From an uncultured Prevotella sp. (GTDB taxonomy: Bacteria; Bacteroidota; Bacteroidia; Bacteroidales; Bacteroidaceae), in assembly GCA_900769055.1 (NCBI GenBank), contig CAAGFF010000173.1, positions 1-14,070 of the forward strand: DNA of 14,070 nt, given 5' to 3'. A model generated the notes under the pieces. That model made no database searches and was not told where the DNA came from. It worked only from the letters and a program-made list of their open reading frames with translations. Each line of letters starts with the position of its first letter. The stretch's first letter is position 1. Shown here piece by piece: positions 6,539 to 12,844 of the stretch. The translations under genes were made by a program, and so were the position numbers.

Positions 6539-8302
6539 ATGATACCAAGCGAAATAAACAGCAACGGAAAGAACACTCCAACGGACAACTGCGCAACGCC
6601 CGACATCATCACTGGTGCCGAGGCGCTGATGCGCTCGCTCGTTGCCGAGGGCGTGAGAACCATCTTCGGCTATCCTGGTGGTGCCATCATGCCAGTCTTT
6701 GATGCCCTGTATGGATATACGAGAGGGGATAACAAGAAGTTCAACCATATACTGGTGCGTCACGAGCAAGCTGCCGCACATGCCGCAGAGGGCTATGCCA
6801 GAGTAAGCGGCGAGGTGGGAGTATGCCTTGTGACGAGCGGACCTGGCGTTACCAATACCCTTACGGGCGTGGCAGATGCCATGATGGACTCTACGCCCAT
6901 TGTCGTCATTGCCGGACAGGTGGGCACGGGAGCATTGGGAACCGATGCCTTCCAGGAAGTAGACCTCGTGGGTGTGGCTCAGCCTATAACAAAGTGGGCT
7001 TACCAGATTAGAAGGCCTGAGGATGTGGTATGGGCGGTAAGCAGGGCGTTCTATATAGCAAGGAGCGGAAGGCCTGGTCCTGTGGTGCTCGACTTCCCGA
7101 AGAACGCCCAGGTACACAGCTGCGAGTGGAAGCCTGTGCATGTAGACCATGTGAGGTCGTATAATCCTTATCCACAGATTGACCTGCAGGCTGTGGCCGA
7201 TGCTGCCGACATCATTAACGCCGCTGAGCGTCCCTTTGCCCTCGTTGGTCAGGGTGTTGAGCTGGGTGGTGCTCACAACGAGCTTGTGGAGTTTCTGGAG
7301 AAAGCCGACATCCCTGCCGGACGTACGTTGCTTGGACTGTCTGCCCTGCCATCTGGGCATCCGCTCAATATGGGTATGCTTGGCATGCATGGCAGCTATG
7401 CTACAAACAAGAAAACTCAGGAGTGCGACGTGCTCATTGCCATAGGAATGAGGTTTAGCGACAGGGTAACAGGACTGCCTTCGACATACGCCAAGCAGGC
7501 CAAGATTATACATCTCGACATAGACCCTGCCGAGATAAACAAGAACATTGTCAGCGACGTGGCCGTAATCGGCGACTGCAAGATGTCGTTGCCGGCGATA
7601 ACACGTATGCTAAAGAGAAACGTCCACAGGGAGTGGCGTGACTCGTTCAAGGAGTATGCTGACATGGAGAACGAGAAGGTCATAGAGCCGGCCATCCATC
7701 CAACGGAGGGACCTCTGCTCATGGGCGAGGTCGTAAACGTTGTGGCTGAGGCTACAGGCGGTGATGCCGTTCTGGTAAATGATGTTGGTCAGAACCAGAT
7801 GTTCTCTTGCAGGTATTTCCGTTACAACAGGAAGCGTTCCGTGGTATCGAGCGGAGGTCTTGGCACTATGGGCTTTGGCCTGCCAGCTGCTGTCGGCGCC
7901 ACTTTCGGTGCTCCCGACCGTACCATCTGCCTGTTTACTGGCGATGGCGGTTTTCAGATGAGCATACAGGAGCTTGGCACCATCATGGAGCAGCAGGCAC
8001 CTGTGAAGATGATAATGCTCAACAACAACTACCTTGGCAACGTAAGGCAGTGGCAGGACATGTTCTTCGCCCACCGCAGGAGCTTCACCAAGATGCTTAA
8101 CCCCTGCTACGAGTCAATAGCCAAGGGATATGGCATACCCTATGACGTAGTGGTAGACAGGGCAGAGCTTAAGGACAAGGTCAGGAAGATGCTCGACACC
8201 GATGGGCCATACCTCCTGGAGTGTGCCATCAAGGAAGAGGCCAATGTGCTGCCGATGACACCACCGGGAAAGAGTGTCGACGAGATGTTGCTGGAACTGT
8301 AA
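6539..8302 (+). CDS. ilvB: Acetolactate synthase, large (catalytic) subunit
   Basis: ThDP-dependent enzyme joining two pyruvates to 2-acetolactate, or pyruvate and 2-oxobutyrate to 2-aceto-2-hydroxybutyrate, the first common step of valine and isoleucine synthesis. The 587 residues show the full family layout: ThDP pyrimidine domain with GYPGGAIMPVFDAL (44-57) and the activating Glu E76 in RHEQAAAHAAEGYAR; central FAD-binding domain with GMRFSDRVTG (303-312) and HLDIDPAEINKN (325-336); and the ThDP/Mg2+ motif GDGGF (468-472) to LNNNYLG (494-500). The first ~20 residues are polar, low in conservation and precede the conserved ITGAEAL. It starts 48 nt after ilvD with no obvious terminator between, so co-transcription is expected. 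It needs the adjacent ilvN product for full activity and feedback control. Confidence 0.98.
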   Translation: MIPSEINSNGKNTPTDNCATPDIITGAEALMRSLVAEGVRTIFGYPGGAIMPVFDALYGYTRGDNKKFNHILVRHEQAAAHAAEGYARVSGEVGVCLVTSGPGVTNTLTGVADAMMDSTPIVVIAGQVGTGALGTDAFQEVDLVGVAQPITKWAYQIRRPEDVVWAVSRAFYIARSGRPGPVVLDFPKNAQVHSCEWKPVHVDHVRSYNPYPQIDLQAVADAADIINAAERPFALVGQGVELGGAHNELVEFLEKADIPAGRTLLGLSALPSGHPLNMGMLGMHGSYATNKKTQECDVLIAIGMRFSDRVTGLPSTYAKQAKIIHLDIDPAEINKNIVSDVAVIGDCKMSLPAITRMLKRNVHREWRDSFKEYADMENEKVIEPAIHPTEGPLLMGEVVNVVAEATGGDAVLVNDVGQNQMFSCRYFRYNRKRSVVSSGGLGTMGFGLPAAVGATFGAPDRTICLFTGDGGFQMSIQELGTIMEQQAPVKMIMLNNNYLGNVRQWQDMFFAHRRSFTKMLNPCYESIAKGYGIPYDVVVDRAELKDKVRKMLDTDGPYLLECAIKEEANVLPMTPPGKSVDEMLLEL

Positions 8303-8331
8303 AGGTGGGCTTTAAAAAACAAAACAAGACT

Positions 8332-8877
8332 ATGAACGCAGAAAAGAAATTATATACCCTGCTCGTATACTCTGAGAATATTGCCGGTATACTCAACCAG
8401 ATTACAGCCGTGTTCACACGCAGGCAGGTGAACATTGAGAGCCTGAACGTGTCGGCCTCAAGCATCAAGGACATACACAAGTATACCATCACGGCGTGGA
8501 GCGACGAGGACCAGATAGTGAAGATAACCAAGCAGATAGAGAAGAAGATAGATGTCGTAAAGGCCGACTACTATACTGATGACCAGCTGTTCATCCACGA
8601 GGTGGGACTGTACAAGATATCCACACCTGTTCTTATGGAGAACCCGGAGATTTCCAGAACTATAAGGAAGCACGATGCGAGGATGATGGAGGTTAACCCC
8701 ACTTATTCCACCGTGCTGCTCGCCGGGCTTACTGAGGACATCACAGACCTGTTCTCCTGCCTCGACTCCTTCGGTTGCCTGTTGCAGTACACGCGCAGTG
8801 GGCGCATAGCCGTGACAAGGAGCTTCGATGAGCCTATTAGTGACTTCCTCTATGCTACCGAACATGACAAGGCATGA
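8332..8877 (+). CDS. ilvN: Acetolactate synthase, small (regulatory) subunit
   Basis: ACT-domain subunit that activates IlvB and confers valine inhibition. An in-frame start at 8221 exists but would overlap ilvB by 82 nt and add residues with no family resemblance; the ATG at 8332, 29 nt after ilvB and behind an A-rich stretch, puts the conserved LYTLLVYSENIAGILNQI at residues 7-24. The ACT domain spans ~5-80, with NIESLNVSASS at 34-44. Residues N16, G19 and N34 align with E. coli IlvH N11, G14 and N29, positions linked to valine binding, so feedback sensitivity is expected. The C-terminal domain (~90-165) includes YSTVLLAG and TRSGRIAVTR. At 181 aa it is slightly longer than E. coli IlvH because of a short C-terminal tail. 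The gene could equally be labelled ilvH. Confidence 0.95.
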   Translation: MNAEKKLYTLLVYSENIAGILNQITAVFTRRQVNIESLNVSASSIKDIHKYTITAWSDEDQIVKITKQIEKKIDVVKADYYTDDQLFIHEVGLYKISTPVLMENPEISRTIRKHDARMMEVNPTYSTVLLAGLTEDITDLFSCLDSFGCLLQYTRSGRIAVTRSFDEPISDFLYATEHDKA

Positions 8878-8878
8878 T

Positions 8879-9643
8879 ATGAAAGACAAGGTTGGATCAT
8901 ACGGGTTCCTGGCAGAGCCGTTCCATTGCGACTTCGCCGGCCGTCTCTTCATGGGGCATCTGGGCAACCATCTGCTCAATGCCGCCGACTTCCACAGCAA
9001 CGACCGTGGATATGGCATGAGCGTGCTTGGGCCGATGCACCGCACGTGGGTGCTGTCACGGCTTGCCATCGAGATGGATGACATGCCGCGTGCCTACGAC
9101 AGGTTCACCGTCGAGACATGGGTGGAGAGCGCAATGAAGTATTTCACAGGCCGTAACTTCGCCATCAGGAGTTCCAACGGCAAGGTCTGCGGCTATGGCA
9201 AGAGCGTGTGGGCAATGATTGATACGGTGACAAGGCAGCCTGCTGACATACTGAGTATCAACGATGGCCTGATAATGGACTATGTCGAGAAGGAAAAGCC
9301 GTGCCCTATAGACAAGCCTGGAAGGGCAAGGGTAGGCGAGGGGGCCAAGCTCGTGAGGACAGTCGACACTTATTATAATGATGTGGACATCAACGGGCAT
9401 ATCAACAGCATAAAATACATAGAACACGTGCTCGACCTTTTCGATATCGGATGGTTCAAGGCTCACCGCCTGAAGAGAATGGACGTTGCTTACATAGCCG
9501 AGACCTATCAGGGTGACAAGCTGAGCTTCTTCGTAGAGGAAACCGAGCCTCTGCACTATGGCATCAAGCTTGTGAAGACCGATAAAACTACACAGGAAAG
9601 TGTCGAAGTGTGCAGAGTTTGCTTTATTTTCGTAAAAGATTGA
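8879..9643 (+). CDS. Acyl-ACP thioesterase (FatA/FatB-like, double hotdog fold)
   Basis: Predicted to hydrolyse acyl-ACP to free fatty acid in the cytoplasm. The chosen ATG at 8879 lies one base after the ilvN stop with AAGG 7 nt upstream; in-frame ATGs at 8828, 8852 and 8864 overlap ilvN and add nothing conserved. In the 254-aa product, the N-terminal hotdog (~8-135) holds GHLGNHLLNAADFHSNDRG (26-44), and the C-terminal hotdog (~150-254) holds DVDINGHINSIKYIEHVLD (168-186). D170, N172 and H174 match the DxNxH catalytic motif of plant thioesterases; E208 matches their catalytic Glu, but the following Cys is Thr209. It sits between ilvN and ilvC. From memory, the same placement occurs in other Bacteroidales. 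A role in releasing branched-chain acids made from ilv-derived primers is attractive but unproven. Confidence 0.9.
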   Translation: MKDKVGSYGFLAEPFHCDFAGRLFMGHLGNHLLNAADFHSNDRGYGMSVLGPMHRTWVLSRLAIEMDDMPRAYDRFTVETWVESAMKYFTGRNFAIRSSNGKVCGYGKSVWAMIDTVTRQPADILSINDGLIMDYVEKEKPCPIDKPGRARVGEGAKLVRTVDTYYNDVDINGHINSIKYIEHVLDLFDIGWFKAHRLKRMDVAYIAETYQGDKLSFFVEETEPLHYGIKLVKTDKTTQESVEVCRVCFIFVKD

Positions 9644-9650
9644 AAGAAAA

Positions 9651-9682
9651 TTTGGTGGTTTCGTGTTAAAGTGTTATCTTTG
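9651..9682 (+). promoter_or_regulatory. Strong consensus promoter of ilvC
   Basis: TTTG (9651-9654) and TATCTTTG (9675-9682) are exactly 20 bp apart, a full match to the Bacteroidetes consensus and better than the promoter of the upstream operon. It begins 8 bp after the thioesterase stop codon. No terminator is visible between, so ilvC may receive both read-through and its own transcripts. The predicted start is near 9689. Confidence 0.8.
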
Positions 9683-9732
9683 CATCCGCATTACAATAAT
9701 CACCCTTTGCCGTTCCCTCGTGCAGGAAGCGG

Positions 9733-9811
9733 GTGGGTCATTCAACATCCTTTGGACAAGGAGTGCAGACTCACAAGGCTATTTAATAATCCGCCGCTAA
9801 GTCTTTGCGGC
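9733..9811 (+). promoter_or_regulatory. Structured ilvC leader with two hairpins
   Basis: The predicted leader is about 145 nt. GTGGGTC (9733-9739) pairs with GACTCAC (9768-9774), using one G-U pair, and encloses TCCTT/AAGGA (9748-9752 with 9758-9762), making a two-tier stem. A second hairpin, GCCGC/GCGGC (9793-9797 with 9807-9811), ends 22 nt before the ATG. No ATG-initiated leader peptide and no T-run terminator lie in the leader, so classical attenuation is not supported. It could be a mRNA-stability or ligand-binding element, or simply an untranslated leader. Confidence 0.4.
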
Positions 9812-9833
9812 AACAAAAACAAATATTATTATC

Positions 9834-10877
9834 ATGGCAGAAATGAATTTCGGTGGCGTTATGGAAACCGTAGTCACCAGTAAGGAGTTCTCATTGGAAA
9901 AGGCACGTGAGGTGCTGAAAAACGAAACAATCGCCGTTATCGGCTATGGCATTCAGGGACCTGGCCAGGCTTGCAACCTTCGTGATAACGGCTTCAACGT
10001 GATTGTCGGACAGCGTGAGGGTAGAACCTACGACAAGGCTGTTGCCGACGGATGGGTACCGGGCAAGACCCTCTTCTCTATTGAGGAGGCTGCACAGAAG
10101 GGTACTATCGTCTGCATGTTGCTCTCTGACGCTGGTCAGATTGCTGTTTGGCCTACCATCAAGCAGTATCTCACTCCAGGCAAGGCTCTTTACTATTCAC
10201 ATGGATTTGCTATAAACTGGAACGACCGTACAGGCGTTGTTCCTCCAGAGGATATCGATGTTATAATGGTTGCTCCAAAGGGTTCTGGTACCTCGCTCCG
10301 CACAATGTTCTGCGAGGGTCGTGGTCTGAACTGCTCATACGCTGTTTATCAGGATGCTACGGGCAAGGCTGAGGAGAGAACTATCGCTTTCGGTATCGGT
10401 ATAGGTGCCGGTTATCTCTTCAAGACCACATTCCAGCGTGAGGCTACCTCAGACCTTACAGGCGAGCGCGGCTCTCTGATGGGTGCCATAGAGGGACTTC
10501 TCGAAGCTCAGTACGATGTTCTTCGCGAGAATGGTCACTCACCTTCAGAGGCTTTCAACGAGACCGTAGAGGAGCTCACACAGAGCCTTGGCCCGTTGTT
10601 CGGTGCTAAGGGTATGGACTGGATGTATGCCAACTGCTCGACAACGGCACAGCGTGGTGCTCTCGACTGGGCTCCAAGGTTCCGCGAGGCCATCAAGCCT
10701 GTCATGGAGTGGCTCTATTACTCTGTGAAGACTGGTAACGAGGCTCAGATTTCCATCGACAAGAACTCACAGCCTGACTATCGTGAGAAGCTCAACGCTG
10801 AGCTTGAGGCCATGCGTAACAAGGAGATGTGGCAGGCTGGCGCAACGGTGCGCAAGCTCCGCCCGGAGAACAATTAA
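9834..10877 (+). CDS. ilvC: Ketol-acid reductoisomerase, class I
   Basis: Mg2+-dependent isomerisation and NAD(P)H reduction of 2-acetolactate and 2-aceto-2-hydroxybutyrate to the dihydroxy acids that IlvD uses; cytosolic. The Rossmann domain begins IAVIGYGIQGPGQACNLRDN (33-52); the cofactor-specificity loop is GQREGRTYDKA (59-69), and its Arg/Thr residues favour NADPH. H123 (YSHGF) and K149 (APKGSG) are conserved. Metal ligands D207 and E211 (DLTGE), plus E243 and E247 (ETVEEL), have class I spacing; S269 lies in NCSTTAQRG. The single knotted C-terminal domain and 347-aa length confirm class I rather than the long class II form. Codon choice differs from ilvD/ilvB: mostly GCT, GGT and CGT instead of GCC, GGC and AGG, which suggests very high expression and fits the strong private promoter. 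The start ATG follows an A-rich, Shine-Dalgarno-free stretch. Confidence 0.97.
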   Translation: MAEMNFGGVMETVVTSKEFSLEKAREVLKNETIAVIGYGIQGPGQACNLRDNGFNVIVGQREGRTYDKAVADGWVPGKTLFSIEEAAQKGTIVCMLLSDAGQIAVWPTIKQYLTPGKALYYSHGFAINWNDRTGVVPPEDIDVIMVAPKGSGTSLRTMFCEGRGLNCSYAVYQDATGKAEERTIAFGIGIGAGYLFKTTFQREATSDLTGERGSLMGAIEGLLEAQYDVLRENGHSPSEAFNETVEELTQSLGPLFGAKGMDWMYANCSTTAQRGALDWAPRFREAIKPVMEWLYYSVKTGNEAQISIDKNSQPDYREKLNAELEAMRNKEMWQAGATVRKLRPENN

Positions 10878-10920
10878 TAGGACTGGTTTAATCTTTTATT
10901 ATGCATAACAGTTGTACCAA

Positions 10921-10962
10921 GTGAGGACTTACGTGCTGTGGTGACAGCATCGCCTCACGTAA
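10921..10962 (+). repeat. Overlapping alternative hairpins downstream of ilvC
   Basis: GTGAGG (10921-10926) can pair with CCTCAC (10953-10958), enclosing GTGCTGT/ACAGCAT (10933-10939 with 10944-10950). Alternatively TTACGTG (10929-10935) pairs with CACGTAA (10956-10962). The two foldings share CAC at 10956-10958 and cannot form together. No T-run follows directly. It may protect the ilvC 3' end or form part of a compound terminator with the T-rich hairpin just downstream. Confidence 0.5.
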
Positions 10963-10977
10963 AAGGTATTTGAATAC

Positions 10978-10996
10978 AAACTTTTGAGTTTTTTTT
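10978..10996 (+). terminator. Probable intrinsic terminator after ilvC
   Basis: AAACT (10978-10982), loop TTTG, AGTTT (10987-10991), then a continuing T-run through 10996. The stem is short and AT-rich, so termination may be partial unless the stronger hairpins at 10921-10962 contribute. It lies about 100 nt after the ilvC stop codon. Confidence 0.5.
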
Positions 10997-11008
10997 ATAA
11001 TGCTATTA

Positions 11009-11042
11009 GGGGGAAGTGGGCCGTGAGGAACTCGCTTCCCCC
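11009..11042 (+). repeat. 8-bp GC hairpin just upstream of the GH25 gene
   Basis: GGGGGAAG (11009-11016) is the exact reverse complement of CTTCCCCC (11035-11042), with GAG/CTC (11025-11027 with 11031-11033) inside. It ends 32 nt before the chosen ATG of the GH25 gene. I see no good TAnnTTTG promoter in 10878-11074, so this gene may depend on read-through from ilvC, with the hairpin in its leader or acting as a second terminator stem without a T-run. Confidence 0.55.
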
Positions 11043-11074
11043 GTTTGCAGTCTCATCACAATAGTCTTCTGTCA

Positions 11075-12844
11075 ATGAATATACGGCATGTGCGGTACCG
11101 GCGGTTAGTGCCGGCTCTGATAGTCTTCTCTGTAATTGTGCTGTGCACGGTTTCCCGTGTACACTACGCCAAGTTTACTCCTAATTCCGGAGCTATGGTT
11201 GAAGAGGCACATTATTATGTCCTCCGTTCAGCCTCTGGTTCCGATTCTGTATATACATATATATATAATGGTGGCGACACGGTCATAGCCGAGAGCGACA
11301 ATGCGAGGTTTATGAGCAATATTACCCGCCGCCGCAGCGCCTCGTGGGTGAACTGGCTGTGGCTCCCGTCGTGTTTCGGCACGCTTGCCTCAAGGACTGA
11401 CACTACGGAGGAACGGAACAGCTGCTTGCCTCCGCTCCAGGCGCATCAGGCAAGGCTGTTGCTTGACAGCCGTTGCTCGGCCATCAGGAATAAGGCTGCT
11501 GGAATGCAGAAGCAGCTTTCGGAGATAGACTATTATATGCGGACACATAAGGTTCACGACGAGGGATTTGATGTGGTTGCCCGCCGTAGGGAGACTGTTC
11601 TTCACAGCATAGACTCGCTCACGCGTATGGCGGCATCCATAGAAAGGATAGTCAGCTCAGGGCAGTTCTCCGTTACCCTGACCGACCGCTACACCGTGGT
11701 TATGGACAGCATCCGCATGGAGGCAAGGAAGATTTCCTCATGGCGTGACGGCTTTGCCATGTTTCGCACCGCCAATGGCAGCACTCCCCGGAATGTCCGT
11801 CCCGTGTACCTGTATGCTGATGGGCTGTTGTCCAGCCTGCGTCCTACAGCGGCATTGCGGTTGCCTTCTGACACCATAGTTGTCAGGAGTGACGTAGGCG
11901 GAGGCAAGACAGATGGATATATGTCTGTCCTTTATCCCGACGGCAGCTATTACGAGGGACAGTATGCCGATACGCTTGGCGGTATGCTGCGCCATGGTTT
12001 CGGTGTCGATTTCAGGGCAGAGAAAGTTAGGGTGGGGCGTTGGGAGTACGACCGTTACCGTGGTGAGCAGCCCCTTTATACGGCTGCGCATATATACGGT
12101 ATAGACATATCGCGCTACCAGCATGAGCCTTCATCTCAGACGGCGAGGAAGGGACGGCGCAGACGAAAGGTCACATACCCCATTATGTGGAACCAGCTGC
12201 GCATCACATCACTCGGCTCCATGTCGAGGAAGCGTGTGGATGGCGATGTGGACTATCCGATATCCTTCATCTACATCAAGAGCACCGAAGGCCGGTCGCT
12301 CACCAACCGTTATTTCCGTGCCGACTATGCCGCTGCGAGGAAACATGGCTATAGGGTAGGAGCATATCATTTCTTCTCTACTCGCACCACGGCCCGTCAG
12401 CAGGCAGACCATTTCGTTAAGAACAGCAAATACCAGAAGGGTGACTTGCCACCAGCCCTCGATGTGGAGCCCTCAACGGCACAAATAGCCCAGATGGGTG
12501 GCAGCAAGGTACTGCTGAAGGCAGTACGCTCATGGCTGGAGGATGTAGAGCGTAGACTTGGTGTGCGGCCGATATTGTATGTCAGCCAGTCGTTTGTCAA
12601 TAAGCATCTGACGGCTGACAATCCCGATGGTGACTATCTGAGGCAGAACTATCAGGTGTGGATAGCGAGATATGGTGAGTACAAGCCCGATGTACACCTT
12701 GCCATCTGGCAGCTGTCTCCCGACGGTAGGGTAAGGGGAATCAGGGGACTGGTGGATATCAATGTCTTCAATGGCTTTGACGAGGCTTTCAGGGAGTTCT
12801 CTTCCATATCTGCCCATTCTCTTCCTCAACCATCTCCTCGTTGA
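11075..12844 (+). CDS. Membrane-anchored MORN-repeat / GH25 lysozyme-like protein
   Basis: Predicted envelope protein with a C-terminal GH25 muramidase-type domain. The ATG at 11075 is preferred to an upstream TTG at 11045, which adds ten polar residues before a normal basic N-terminus (MNIRHVRYRR). A hydrophobic segment (11-27) acts as signal anchor; the Cys at 24 lacks a proper lipobox. Residues ~115-225 are mostly helical and charged. YPDGSYYEGQY and GGMLRHGFGVDF (287-313) form a MORN-like unit. GH25 runs ~340-570: GIDISRYQ (342-349, D344), FIYIKSTEG (398-406), YHFFSTR (431-437), ALDVEP (461-466, D463 and E465 as catalytic candidates) and DINVFNGFDE (561-570). All key acids are present, so it may be active. 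The last ~14 residues are encoded in DNA that overlaps recQ and look like read-through tail. Target (own wall remodelling or other) is unknown. Confidence 0.88.
   Translation: MNIRHVRYRRLVPALIVFSVIVLCTVSRVHYAKFTPNSGAMVEEAHYYVLRSASGSDSVYTYIYNGGDTVIAESDNARFMSNITRRRSASWVNWLWLPSCFGTLASRTDTTEERNSCLPPLQAHQARLLLDSRCSAIRNKAAGMQKQLSEIDYYMRTHKVHDEGFDVVARRRETVLHSIDSLTRMAASIERIVSSGQFSVTLTDRYTVVMDSIRMEARKISSWRDGFAMFRTANGSTPRNVRPVYLYADGLLSSLRPTAALRLPSDTIVVRSDVGGGKTDGYMSVLYPDGSYYEGQYADTLGGMLRHGFGVDFRAEKVRVGRWEYDRYRGEQPLYTAAHIYGIDISRYQHEPSSQTARKGRRRRKVTYPIMWNQLRITSLGSMSRKRVDGDVDYPISFIYIKSTEGRSLTNRYFRADYAAARKHGYRVGAYHFFSTRTTARQQADHFVKNSKYQKGDLPPALDVEPSTAQIAQMGGSKVLLKAVRSWLEDVERRLGVRPILYVSQSFVNKHLTADNPDGDYLRQNYQVWIARYGEYKPDVHLAIWQLSPDGRVRGIRGLVDINVFNGFDEAFREFSSISAHSLPQPSPR

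Noticed and set aside
6533..7513. 326-aa reverse-strand frame inside ilvB
   Set aside because: Antisense shadow of IlvB with His/Arg/Ser-rich composition and no recognisable family.
8221..8331. Upstream start for ilvN
   Set aside because: The extension overlaps ilvB and has no ACT-family resemblance; the ATG at 8332 starts just before the conserved domain.
8828..8878. Upstream start for the thioesterase
   Set aside because: It overlaps ilvN by 50 bp and adds 17 unconserved residues; the ATG at 8879 has AAGG at a suitable distance.
9671..9883. 70-aa frame as an ilvC attenuator leader peptide
   Set aside because: It begins with GTG upstream of the predicted transcription start, runs into ilvC in another frame and has no run of Leu/Val/Ile codons.
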